The notes: a model not told the origin generated them from the sequence alone. 19,451 nucleotides of DNA from an uncultured Prevotellaceae bacterium (GCA_947306845.1 CAMZHP010000020.1:1-19451), one strand, 5' to 3'. Positions 1-6,181 are shown, counted from the first letter of the stretch. Numbers and translations are program-made.

Positions 1-151
1 CTTAATCCTTAATTCTTAGTTATCCCGAATTATCGAATTGTCGAATTATTTCATCGCCATTTTTTGCAGGAGTAATCATAATTCTTAATTCCTAATCCTT
101 CATTCTTAATTCTATAAAATTTGTTATCCTGAAAACGGTTTGTTATCCTGA
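1..151. repeat. Cluster of short imperfect tandem repeats
   Basis: Three kinds of short repeat sit side by side in non-coding DNA. At 27-50 an 8-mer occurs three times in tandem: GAATTATC, GAATTGTC, GAATTATT. At 1-18 and 81-112 there are runs of TTCTTAAT-like units. At 120-132 and 139-151 the 13-mer TTTGTTATCCTGA occurs twice, 19 bp apart; its core GTTATCC also occurs at 19-25. A related AATTCTTAATCC occurs again at about 1234-1245, after the first gene. I see no coding potential on either strand. Function is unknown; such low-complexity spacers may arise by slippage or be dispersed repeats. Confidence 0.6.
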
Positions 152-238
152 TTATGGTTGGAAATGCTTGAAACATCAATTCATCTTTATATATTTGTTA
201 TATATTTATATACTTATTTATAAAAAATCGGTCTTTTG

Positions 239-270
239 TTTGGTAGTTATTTACAAATTATGTATTTTTG
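239..270 (+). promoter_or_regulatory. Bacteroidetes-type promoter for the S24 regulator
   Basis: A TTTG -33 element at 239-242 and a TATTTTTG -7 element (matches TAnnTTTG) at 263-270 are separated by 20 bp, within the 19-21 bp spacing described for the primary sigma factor of Bacteroidetes. The -7 box continues as TTTGCA, a common form. The predicted start is near 277, about 140 nt upstream of the ATG at 417. Confidence 0.7.
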
Positions 271-289
271 CACTAGTTTCAGACCGAAC

Positions 290-315
290 GAGGAGAAAAA
301 TGTAATTATCTCCTC
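290..315 (+). promoter_or_regulatory. Leader stem-loop with a start-stop codon pair
   Basis: GAGGAGA (290-296) pairs perfectly with TCTCCTC (309-315) around a 12-nt loop. CGAA (285-288) and TTCG (319-322) can extend the stem across an internal loop. The left arm resembles a Shine-Dalgarno sequence and lies four bases before ATG-TAA at 300-305, a start codon followed directly by a stop. TGTTTTC follows the stem, so it could also be a weak attenuator. The base pairing is seen directly; a regulatory role is inference. Confidence 0.4.
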
Positions 316-327
316 TGTTTTCGACTG

Positions 328-357
328 CAAATATAAATATGATTTATAAAAATCAAA
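328..357 (-). promoter_or_regulatory. Possible opposing promoter in the leader region
   Basis: Read on the minus strand there is TTTG (complement of 354-357), an 18-bp spacer and TATATTTG (complement of 328-335), continuing as TTTGCA. The -7 match is perfect; the spacer is one base shorter than the usual 19-21. It would start transcription near 321, running left through the stem-loop, but no minus-strand gene is visible before the window edge. It may be chance in A+T-rich DNA. Confidence 0.3.
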
Positions 358-416
358 ACTAAATTTATATATTTAACATTTAATTAACATTTGAGGATTC
401 GTGAAAAGACCATTAT

Positions 417-1208
417 ATGACTGCTGAACTGAAAAAAATCGTGAAATGGCTCGTCATGCAGGGAAAGGCCACGTCGCAGCGTGAGCTCGCGCTGCAGATG
501 GGCTACAACCCGTCGGCTTTCTCGCAGATACTCAACGGACATGTGCCAGTGAGCGAGAAGTTCCTTAGCCGCCTCGCTGCCTTTGAGCCCCAGGTCAACC
601 TCGACTGGGTGAGGACGGGCAGCGGCAGCATGATGGTGGCGCCCAAAAGCTTGAATGAGGCTGTGCCAACGGGTGAGGATGGCGAAATGGAGTTTTATTC
701 TGAGAACACCCATGGCGTGAAGTTCTACAAAAGGGGCAAGCAGCTCTACATGACCGTCAAGCATGTGCCCTATGCTGCTTTCGGACAGTTTGCCAACGAC
801 TCCGACCGGTTGGAGCCGCTGAATGAGGAGTGGGGAGAGGAAACCTATGAGGTGGACCGCCTCGCAAGGGGCAATTACTTGTCGTTTGAGGTGCAGGGAG
901 AGTCGATGGACACAGGCAGCCGACAGAGTTTCGAGGCGGGCGACAAGGTGCTCGTGCGTGAATTGGAACGGGTGTTCTGGAAGGAGCGGCTCCGTTTCAA
1001 CGACTGGCCCTACTGGGTCGTCGTTTTCGGTTCGAGCGTCCTCCTCAAGCAGATGATCGCGCAGGACCAGGAACATGGCATCCTCACCTTCCATTCCCTC
1101 AATCCCTCTCCCGAGTACGCCGACTTCAACCTCTGCGTGGACGATATCCGCGCCCTCTACAAGGTCATCAAGAAAAAACCCAAGGAGATTCGTTTCGCCG
1201 CAATGTAG
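417..1208 (+). CDS. XRE-family HTH / S24 peptidase-like transcriptional regulator
   Basis: A 263-residue LexA/CI-type regulator. Residues about 18-56 form a helix-turn-helix (QRELALQMGYNPSAFSQILN then VSEKFLSRL), so it should bind DNA in the cytoplasm. The C-terminal part is an S24 self-cleaving serine-protease-like domain: GESMDTG (161-167) carries the expected nucleophile Ser163, and VLLKQMI (208-214) carries a lysine, Lys211, in the expected place. The usual Ala-Gly cleavage bond would lie near VPYAAFGQ (117-124), but the sequence there is Ala-Ala-Phe-Gly, so cleavage is uncertain. A promoter at 239-270 serves it. No integrase, phage structural gene or SOS gene is adjacent, so this is probably a chromosomal stress or accessory regulator, not a prophage repressor. 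The family call is firm; its targets are unknown. Confidence 0.85.
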   Translation: MTAELKKIVKWLVMQGKATSQRELALQMGYNPSAFSQILNGHVPVSEKFLSRLAAFEPQVNLDWVRTGSGSMMVAPKSLNEAVPTGEDGEMEFYSENTHGVKFYKRGKQLYMTVKHVPYAAFGQFANDSDRLEPLNEEWGEETYEVDRLARGNYLSFEVQGESMDTGSRQSFEAGDKVLVRELERVFWKERLRFNDWPYWVVVFGSSVLLKQMIAQDQEHGILTFHSLNPSPEYADFNLCVDDIRALYKVIKKKPKEIRFAAM

Positions 1209-1274
1209 GGACTTGATTTTCTAAAGAAAACGTAATTCTTAATCCCGACAGGTATATAATCCAATTATTTATGT

Positions 1275-1282
1275 TAATTTTG
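1275..1282 (+). promoter_or_regulatory. -7 promoter box upstream of the HAD gene
   Basis: TAATTTTG, followed by CA, matches TAnnTTTG and lies 37 bp before the ATG at 1320. No TTTG is found 19-21 bp upstream, so only the -7 half is supported. A small hairpin, TTTTC-TAAA-GAAAA, lies at 1217-1230 just after the preceding stop codon but has no T-run. Confidence 0.45.
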
Positions 1283-1319
1283 CAGGCGATAAGAAAAAAG
1301 CTTTTTACATATTCACGAT

Positions 1320-1766
1320 ATGGTCATATCAATTGATTTTGACGGGACTGTCGTAGAGCACAGATACCCGAAAATAGGGGAGGAGATACCCCATGCCACA
1401 GAGACCCTTCGCAAACTCATGGCCGATGGCCACAAACTCGTACTCTGGACTGTCAGGGAGGGAAAACTCCTCGATGAGGCGGTGGATTGGTGCCGTGAGC
1501 GCGGCGTGGAGTTCAGCGCCATCAACGAGACCCTCAGGGCCGACACCAACGAGCACAGTCACAACACCAGGAAAATCGACGCCGACATCTATATCGATGA
1601 CTGCAACATCGGCGGCAGGTTTGACTGGGACACCGTCTACCACATGATTCACGACAACCTCACCTACTACGACATCATCAGGGAGGCCAAGCGTGATGCC
1701 AAGCGCGAGGCTGTGGAAGCCGCTTCCAAGCAGAAAGAGAAAAAGAAGGGATGGTTCGGCTTCTGA
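1320..1766 (+). CDS. HAD-superfamily hydrolase with basic C-terminal tail
   Basis: A 148-residue protein with all four HAD motifs: DFDGT (6-10) with nucleophile Asp6 and acid/base Asp8, a motif II threonine in LWTVREG (42-48), a lysine near position 85 (RKIDADI) and the acidic pair in YIDDCNIGG (91-99). These support an Mg2+-dependent phosphohydrolase fold in the cytoplasm. The protein is small with little room for a cap domain, like compact HAD proteins of Bacteroides; the substrate cannot be read from sequence. After about residue 120 there is a charged, helical, lysine-rich stretch ending in GWFGF, which is not part of the HAD core. The ATG at 1320 is chosen because DFDGT must lie at the extreme N-terminus. 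It appears to have its own -7 box and may be monocistronic. Confidence 0.8.
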   Translation: MVISIDFDGTVVEHRYPKIGEEIPHATETLRKLMADGHKLVLWTVREGKLLDEAVDWCRERGVEFSAINETLRADTNEHSHNTRKIDADIYIDDCNIGGRFDWDTVYHMIHDNLTYYDIIREAKRDAKREAVEAASKQKEKKKGWFGF

Positions 1767-1798
1767 ACAGTACTATCTGTGAACGGGAATGACCATCC
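1749..1798 (+). promoter_or_regulatory. Imperfect stem-loop over the HAD stop codon
   Basis: GGATGGT (1749-1755) pairs with ACCATCC (1792-1798), with a nested ACAG/CTGT pair inside. It spans the TGA stop at 1764-1766. No T-run follows, so it is not a standard intrinsic terminator; it could protect the mRNA 3' end or be coincidental. Confidence 0.25.
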
Positions 1799-1827
1799 AA
1801 CAAGGGCGGAATGAAAAAACTCCCCGA

Positions 1828-1862
1828 TTTGTTGGTGGGTTGCAAAAAAAGCATTACTTTTG
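1828..1862 (+). promoter_or_regulatory. Promoter of the polysaccharide-export gene
   Basis: The -7 box TACTTTTG (1855-1862), followed by CAG, is a clear TAnnTTTG match 31 bp before the ATG at 1894. A TTTG at 1828-1831 is 23 bp upstream, longer than the typical 19-21; GTTG at 1831-1834 gives a 20-bp spacer with one mismatch. The box lies inside the longer open frame that starts at 1789, which argues for the 1894 start. Confidence 0.5.
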
Positions 1863-1893
1863 CAGAAATTTTTTAAAAACCATACAAAAAAAT

Positions 1894-2691
1894 ATGAAGA
1901 AATTACTCTTACCACTGGTCGCCATCCTGGCTGTGATGTTCATGGATAGCTGTACCACCAGCAAGCAGGTGCCCTATATGCAGAATATCGACAGCATCAG
2001 CTTGGCTGCCTCGCAGTATCTCTATGAGGCCCGTATCAAGCCGAAGGATGCCCTCTACATCACCGTCCACACCACCGACCCCGCTGTGTCGGCTCCCTTC
2101 AACCTCACCGTGTCGAGACGCCTCACATCTGGCGGAGAGATTTCTGCTGGTGGTGGCTCGCTGCAGAGCTATCTCGTGGAGAACGATGGTACCATCAACT
2201 TCCCCGTGATTGGTAGAGTGCAGGTCATCGGACTGACCAAGCAAGAGTGTGAGCGTTTACTTGAGGAAAAGATCGCTCCCTATTTGGCCAAGACAGAGAA
2301 ACCGGTGGTCACCGTGAGGATGGCCAGCTTCAGGGTCACTCTCTTGGGCGATTTCTCCTCTCCAAAGGTGGTGCCTGTCACCACTGAGAAGATGAGCATC
2401 CTCGAGGCCATGGCTAGCGGCGGCGACCTCACCCTCTATGGTAAGCGTCAGAATGTGCTCCTCATCCGCGAGGATGCCACAGGAAAGAAATCGGTACACC
2501 GTATTGACCTGACCGATGCCAACTTCGTCAATTCTCCGTATTATTACGTACAACAGAACGATGTCATCTATGTGGAGCCCAATGCCACCAAGGCCAAGAA
2601 CTCCGCTCTCGGTCAGTCAGTCACCATCTGGTTCTCCTTCATCAGCATCTCCACCTCCGTGGCATCATTGCTCGTCAACGTCCTTAAATAG
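1894..2691 (+). CDS. Wza-type polysaccharide export outer-membrane lipoprotein
   Basis: A 265-residue protein starting MKKLLLPLVAILAVMFMDSC. The hydrophobic signal peptide ends in a lipobox with the lipidated cysteine at position 20, so it should be anchored in the outer membrane. IKPKDALYITV and the NDGTINFPVIGRVQVIGLT segment are characteristic of the polysaccharide-export (Poly_export) domain; the following region with FRVTLLGDF and QNDVIYVEP fits an SLBB-like second domain. A hydrophobic segment near the C-terminus (SVTIWFSFISISTSVASLLV) resembles the Wza transmembrane helix. A frame-open upstream ATG at 1789 exists, but translation from 1894 gives the signal peptide directly and a promoter -7 box sits between the two. 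Such proteins normally pair with a Wzc-type co-polymerase; none is next to it here, so it is an orphan copy. A terminator follows at 2721-2789. Confidence 0.85.
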   Translation: MKKLLLPLVAILAVMFMDSCTTSKQVPYMQNIDSISLAASQYLYEARIKPKDALYITVHTTDPAVSAPFNLTVSRRLTSGGEISAGGGSLQSYLVENDGTINFPVIGRVQVIGLTKQECERLLEEKIAPYLAKTEKPVVTVRMASFRVTLLGDFSSPKVVPVTTEKMSILEAMASGGDLTLYGKRQNVLLIREDATGKKSVHRIDLTDANFVNSPYYYVQQNDVIYVEPNATKAKNSALGQSVTIWFSFISISTSVASLLVNVLK

Positions 2692-2720
2692 GCGGCAAAA
2701 CAGGAGAAACCATCACCGAA

Positions 2721-2789
2721 CCTTTCCATTGCTGGCTTCATGGGGCTTCCGCCAAGGCGGCCGCGGTTTTCAGCAATGAAAAGGTTTTT
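2721..2789 (+). terminator. Intrinsic terminator after the export gene
   Basis: CCTTT-C-CATTGCTG (2721-2734) and CAGCAATG-A-AAAGG (2771-2784) form a 14-position inverted repeat with a single mismatch, followed directly by TTTTTCGTTTTC. The loop contains a second small G/C palindrome (CCGCC/GGCGG, about 2749-2760). It lies 29 bp after the export-gene stop and 21 bp before the next ATG, so it should end or attenuate transcription before the Sel1 gene. Confidence 0.7.
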
Positions 2790-2810
2790 CGTTTTCTAAA
2801 AAAAGAGATC

Positions 2811-3548
2811 ATGAGAAGATTCAGCATTGTATGTCTGTTTTGCCTCATTGCCGCCATCGGGCAGGCACAGCAAAACACACTCGAGGACACCCTCACCTGG
2901 GGCAATGTCACCCCGCAACAAGTGGAACAGTTGGTGGGTATGGCTGAGAGAGGCCATGCCACGGCGCTCTACTATGTGGGGCGTTGCTATTTCAACGGCT
3001 ACTGCCTGCCCAAGGATAAATTCAAGGCGGTGGAGTATCTGGGGCGTGCCGCCGACAAAGACCAGCCCGAGGCGCTCTATCTCCTCGGACAGTGCTACAA
3101 CTACGGATTGGGCGTGGTGAAAAATGAGGCAAAGGCGAGAGAACTCTTCCAAAGAGCGGTCAAATGGTTTGAGCAGGACATCGAGGAGAATGCCTACGCT
3201 CCCTATTACCTCGCCCAGTGCTACAACTACGGCTTCGGGGTGCCCACCGACACGGACAAGAGCATCAGCCTGCTGGAGAAGGCCGGCAACATGGGCAATA
3301 CCCAGGCACTCGTCGACCTCGCCATGGCTTATCAGCAAGGCGGACAGGTGGCCAAGAATCCCTCCAGGGCGCTTGAGCTCTTCACCATCTCTGCAGAGCA
3401 TGGCAATCCTGTCGCCCAGCTGCATCTCGGCTATTGCTATCTCGATGGCGACATCGTAGCCGCCGACCGGGTGAAGGCCCGCGGCTGGTTCCAGAAAGCC
3501 GCCGACCAAGGTCTGCCCAGCGCCATCAAGGCGCTGCAGAGCCTATAA
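2811..3548 (+). CDS. Secreted Sel1-repeat (TPR-like) protein
   Basis: A 245-residue protein with an N-terminal signal peptide (MRRFSIVCLFCLIAAIGQAQ, cleavage probably just after residue 20), so periplasmic or exported. Residues about 48-233 are five Sel1-like helical repeats, recognisable by the recurring A-x-x-x-L-G-x-C-Y-x-x-G pattern: GRCYFNG, GQCYNYG, AQCYNYG, AMAYQQG and GYCYLDG, each followed by K/D-x-x-KA and an LF/WFxKAA helix. Sel1 solenoids are protein-protein interaction scaffolds with no enzymatic activity. The partner is unknown; position after the export lipoprotein allows a shared envelope role, but the strong hairpin between them weakens the operon argument. No promoter with both boxes is visible before it. 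Confidence 0.8.
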   Translation: MRRFSIVCLFCLIAAIGQAQQNTLEDTLTWGNVTPQQVEQLVGMAERGHATALYYVGRCYFNGYCLPKDKFKAVEYLGRAADKDQPEALYLLGQCYNYGLGVVKNEAKARELFQRAVKWFEQDIEENAYAPYYLAQCYNYGFGVPTDTDKSISLLEKAGNMGNTQALVDLAMAYQQGGQVAKNPSRALELFTISAEHGNPVAQLHLGYCYLDGDIVAADRVKARGWFQKAADQGLPSAIKALQSL

Positions 3549-3628
3549 GGCTCTCTAGAAATCTAGAATCTCTAGAAAATCTAGCTTCTCTAGAAAATCC
3601 TAGGATCCCCCTAGGATCCCCTAGAGCC
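3549..3628. repeat. CTAG-rich palindromic spacer tract
   Basis: CTAG occurs eight times in 70 bp, beginning at 3555, 3563, 3572, 3581, 3590, 3600, 3611 and 3621, at intervals of 8 to 11 bp. The left part is built on TCTAGA in an A-rich setting; the right part on CCTAGG with a duplicated CCTAGGATCCCC. Outer ends GGCTCT (3549-3554) and AGAGCC (3623-3628) are inverted. Every unit is self-complementary, so alternative hairpins are possible. CTAG is usually among the rarest tetramers in bacterial DNA. The remaining spacer to 3676 has a C-run and A-rich DNA before the pectate lyase ATG. Confidence 0.75.
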
Positions 3629-3676
3629 TCCTATCCCCCCAAAAAACTCACAAGCTATAAAAAAAAACTAAAGCAA

Positions 3677-5902
3677 ATGAAAAAAACTCTTTTGATGACG
3701 GCTTGCTGCGCCTTTGCGCTCACCGTCATGGGACAGGCACCCGCCTTCCCAGGTGCAGAGGGCCATGGGCGCTATGTCACCGGCGGACGAGGCGGAAAGA
3801 TCGTCCATGTCACCAATCTCAACGACTCAGGGACAGGATCATTGCGCCAGGCCGTATCGGGCAGCACTGCCAAGACCATCGTCTTTGATGTGGGTGGTGT
3901 CATCGCCCTCAAGTCAGACCTGAAAATCGGGGCCAACACCACTATCGCAGGACAGACAGCTCCCTATCCTGGCATCACACTGCGCTACTTCACCGTCCTT
4001 CCGGATGCCAACAATGTCATCATCCGCTTCATCAGAGTGAGACGTGGACAGGAGAAGAATGTCAACGACGGTGCCGACGCCATCTGGACACGCCACCACA
4101 CCGGCATCATGCTCGACCACTGCTCCTTCTCTTGGAGCATCGACGAGGTGGCGTCGTTCTACGACAACAACAACATGACCATGCAGTGGTGTACCATCGC
4201 TGAGAGCCTCAACAACGCAGGACACGGAAAGGGCGCACACGGCTACGGCGGCATCTGGGGCGGCAAACTGACATCATTCCACCACAACCTCATCGCGCAC
4301 GTCGGCAACCGCTCACCGCGCTTCAACGGTGCCCGCTACAACTGGACGGGATACACCAGCAACAAACTTTATGCCGAATACCAGTGGAAAAATGCCGTGC
4401 AGTCAGAGCATGTCGATTTCCGCAACTGCGTCATCTACAACTGCGGCAACGGCTGCTACGGCGGTCCTGGAGGCGGATATGTCAATATCGTCAACAATTA
4501 TTACAAGACAGGCCCGGCAGGAACGACGAACCGCATTACCCAGGCTTCAGTGGCCAATAGCACAAGCTCCAGTGACAACCAAACCTACTGGAACATGTTC
4601 AGCCGCTATTACATCAGCGGCAACCAGATGAACAACAACGCCAACTACGACTGGAAAGGTGTCATCTACGACAACGGCACCTATACGATCAATGGCGAGG
4701 TATGCACACCCGACCCCAAGCATTATTACGGCGATGATGTGACCTATGTGAAGAACAGCGCGGGTACCGACTGCGTGCGCATCAAACTCGATGAGCCGAC
4801 TCACATCGGGATCGTGACGACACACACTGCCAAAAATGCCTTCGACAAAGTGCTGGCCTATGCCGGAGCCTCACTCGACCGTGACGAGGTGGACACCCGC
4901 TATGCCAACGAGGCGAAGGATGGCACCGCTACCTACTCAGGGTCGGTGACGAAGAAACCCGGCCGCATCGACCTCGTGTCGGATGTCAAGGGCTATACAG
5001 AGGCCAACTTCCCCACAGGGTCGCGTCCTGAAGGCTACGATACCGATGGTGACGGCATGCCCGACGCCTGGGAAACGGCCAACGGACTGAATCCCAGCAG
5101 TGCAGCCGACGCTCTGACCTACACCCTCGACCCGAAGGAGTACTACACCAATCTGGAGGTGTATCTCAACTCCGTCGTGCAGGACATCATGCTCGCAGGC
5201 AACGCTGACGCGACCGACGTGGTCGATGAATACTATCCTGCCTACACCAAGGAGGACGGCACCAAGGTGGATGCCATCAGCGGAGGAGGCGACACGCCCG
5301 GACCGGGTGAGGAAACAGGGACACCGGTGTCGTTTATGCTGTCGCAGACCTCCAATGAGGGCAACAACACCTCAGACACTTATTTCTTCAGCGACGGACT
5401 CACCATCACCAACCAGAATTCGAAGAGCTACGCCACTGGCAAGGAGAACGGCATCAAGTATTCCGCCGGTGTGCAGTATGCCATCAACGTGCCGGAAAAG
5501 GTGCGTATCTCCACCGTCATCTTCACAGGCTATGACAACTACGCCGATGTGGATGCCTATATCGGAGAGGTGGCCGGGACACAGTTTGACGCGACACAAT
5601 ATGTGTTCCCGCAGAAAGACGCCGACGGCAACTACACCGTGGTGTCGCGCACCGTGGAACTTGTGCCGGCTGTCTCCAACACCATCACTTTCACGCCCAT
5701 GGGCAAGCAGGTGGTACTCACCATTGGCCTCTCGGGCACGATGGGCACCGACGGCATACAGACGCAGTTCTCCAATGAGGTGCTCAGCACAGAGTACTAC
5801 AACCTCCAGGGACAGCGGGTGAACACACCAGCCAACGGTATCTTCATCCGTGTCGACCGCTTCCCTGGTGGAAAGAGCAGCACAAAGAAAGTGCTTTTCT
5901 AA
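3677..5902 (+). CDS. Secreted pectate lyase, polysaccharide lyase family 1
   Basis: A 741-residue exported enzyme predicted to cleave homogalacturonan (de-esterified pectin) by beta-elimination with Ca2+. Signal peptide is about residues 1-20 (LTVMGQ then APAFPGAEGHG). Residues about 22-440 are the PL1 right-handed beta-helix: FPGAEGHGRYVTGGRGG at the N-terminus, LDHCSFSWSIDE (146-157) near the calcium/active site, and NRSPRFNG (211-218) with the expected catalytic arginine. DTDGDGMPDAWE (455-466) is a calcium-binding EF-hand-like loop common in Bacteroidetes lyases. A Gly/Pro linker (536-550) leads to a beta-rich C-terminal domain of unknown role. The tail (YYNLQGQRVNTPANGIFI, then a GGK...KKVLF end) resembles a type-IX-secretion sorting tail. 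The open frame extends to 3434, but that part overlaps the Sel1 gene and the CTAG tract; MKKTLL at 3677 gives the signal peptide. It converges on the minus-strand susCD operon. Confidence 0.88.
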   Translation: MKKTLLMTACCAFALTVMGQAPAFPGAEGHGRYVTGGRGGKIVHVTNLNDSGTGSLRQAVSGSTAKTIVFDVGGVIALKSDLKIGANTTIAGQTAPYPGITLRYFTVLPDANNVIIRFIRVRRGQEKNVNDGADAIWTRHHTGIMLDHCSFSWSIDEVASFYDNNNMTMQWCTIAESLNNAGHGKGAHGYGGIWGGKLTSFHHNLIAHVGNRSPRFNGARYNWTGYTSNKLYAEYQWKNAVQSEHVDFRNCVIYNCGNGCYGGPGGGYVNIVNNYYKTGPAGTTNRITQASVANSTSSSDNQTYWNMFSRYYISGNQMNNNANYDWKGVIYDNGTYTINGEVCTPDPKHYYGDDVTYVKNSAGTDCVRIKLDEPTHIGIVTTHTAKNAFDKVLAYAGASLDRDEVDTRYANEAKDGTATYSGSVTKKPGRIDLVSDVKGYTEANFPTGSRPEGYDTDGDGMPDAWETANGLNPSSAADALTYTLDPKEYYTNLEVYLNSVVQDIMLAGNADATDVVDEYYPAYTKEDGTKVDAISGGGDTPGPGEETGTPVSFMLSQTSNEGNNTSDTYFFSDGLTITNQNSKSYATGKENGIKYSAGVQYAINVPEKVRISTVIFTGYDNYADVDAYIGEVAGTQFDATQYVFPQKDADGNYTVVSRTVELVPAVSNTITFTPMGKQVVLTIGLSGTMGTDGIQTQFSNEVLSTEYYNLQGQRVNTPANGIFIRVDRFPGGKSSTKKVLF

Positions 5903-5907
5903 AAGGA

Positions 5908-5938
5908 TTTTTCTAAAGGAAAAAGGAAGAGAATTTTT
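5908..5938 (+). terminator. Weak candidate terminator of the pectate lyase
   Basis: TTTTTC (5908-5913) can pair with GAAAAA (5919-5924), followed after a few purines by TTTTTT at 5933-5938. The stem is all A/T except one pair, so it is weak. No better plus-strand terminator is seen. Confidence 0.3.
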
Positions 5939-5944
5939 TGATTT

Positions 5945-6181
5945 TTAGTTCTCACAGATTCTGCGGGCGATCTCATTGAGTATCATACACTGGTCTCTTT
6001 GAATGATCGCCCGCTCATTATGATGCTGCCAGGGAGCGAGAAGGAGCAGACTCCCCCTTGAACAGGCATCCATGCGGGAACCACCGGGCTTGGCAAGTTC
6101 AGTGAAACCATTTTCCTTTAGGATGCAGTGGGATATAAAAATCCCCCGCTTGACTGGCGGGGGAATAATATTAGTAGACAT
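5945..6181 (-). CDS. Doubtful small ORF in convergent spacer
   Basis: A 78-codon open frame (MSTNIIPPPVKRG... ending EIARRICEN) that I do not recognise. It begins 47 bp after the stop of the 709-aa protein gene and its first codons (PPPVKRG) are simply the translation of the terminator hairpin at 6143-6163. There is no signal peptide, membrane segment or known motif. An inverted repeat at 5963-6014 also lies inside it. A short cysteine- and arginine-containing product is possible, but the terminator should prevent its transcription from the upstream operon. More likely non-coding. Confidence 0.2.
   Translation of the reverse strand: MSTNIIPPPVKRGIFISHCILKENGFTELAKPGGSRMDACSRGSLLLLAPWQHHNERAIIQRDQCMILNEIARRICEN
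5963..6014. repeat. Perfect 10-bp inverted repeat in convergent spacer
   Basis: GCGGGCGATC (5963-5972) and GATCGCCCGC (6005-6014) are exact reverse complements around a 32-nt loop, with ATT/AAT pairing just inside after a two-base bulge. No T-run follows on either side. It may be a backup barrier between convergent transcripts or a structured RNA element; purpose unknown. Confidence 0.5.
6136..6163 (-). terminator. Intrinsic terminator of the susCD operon
   Basis: Read on the minus strand, CCCCCGC (complement of 6157-6163), a 7-nt loop and GCGGGGG (complement of 6143-6149) form a perfect 7-bp G/C stem, followed by ATTTTTATA. It lies 66 bp past the stop codon of the 709-aa protein. On the plus strand the same hairpin is followed by AATAATA, so it is polar toward minus-strand transcription. 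Confidence 0.8.

Larger units (their letters stand above)
152..416 (+). other. A+T-rich leader region of the S24 regulator gene
   Basis: No gene is visible between the repeats and the start codon at 417. The region holds a plus-strand promoter (239-270), a stem-loop (290-315), a possible opposing promoter (328-357) and then A+T-rich DNA up to the ATG. If transcription begins about 7 bp after the -7 box, the 5' leader is about 140 nt, long enough to be regulatory. There is no strong Shine-Dalgarno sequence just before 417, as is usual in Bacteroidales. Confidence 0.5.

Noticed and set aside
27..151. CRISPR array
   Set aside because: Repeats are 8-13 bp, without uniform long repeats or spacers, and no cas gene is present.
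417..1208. Prophage repressor
   Set aside because: No integrase, attachment repeats or phage genes are visible; the neighbours are ordinary envelope and carbohydrate genes.
1789..1893. N-terminal extension of the polysaccharide-export protein from an ATG at 1789
   Set aside because: A -7 promoter box lies inside it at 1855-1862, and the internal ATG at 1894 starts a perfect lipoprotein signal peptide.
2776..2799. Seven-codon frame MKRFFVF between the export and Sel1 genes
   Set aside because: It overlaps the terminator stem and T-run; the match to a gene start is most simply a by-product of those bases.
3434..3676. Upstream extension of the pectate lyase frame
   Set aside because: It overlaps the Sel1 gene in another frame and translates the CTAG tract; the signal peptide starts at 3677.
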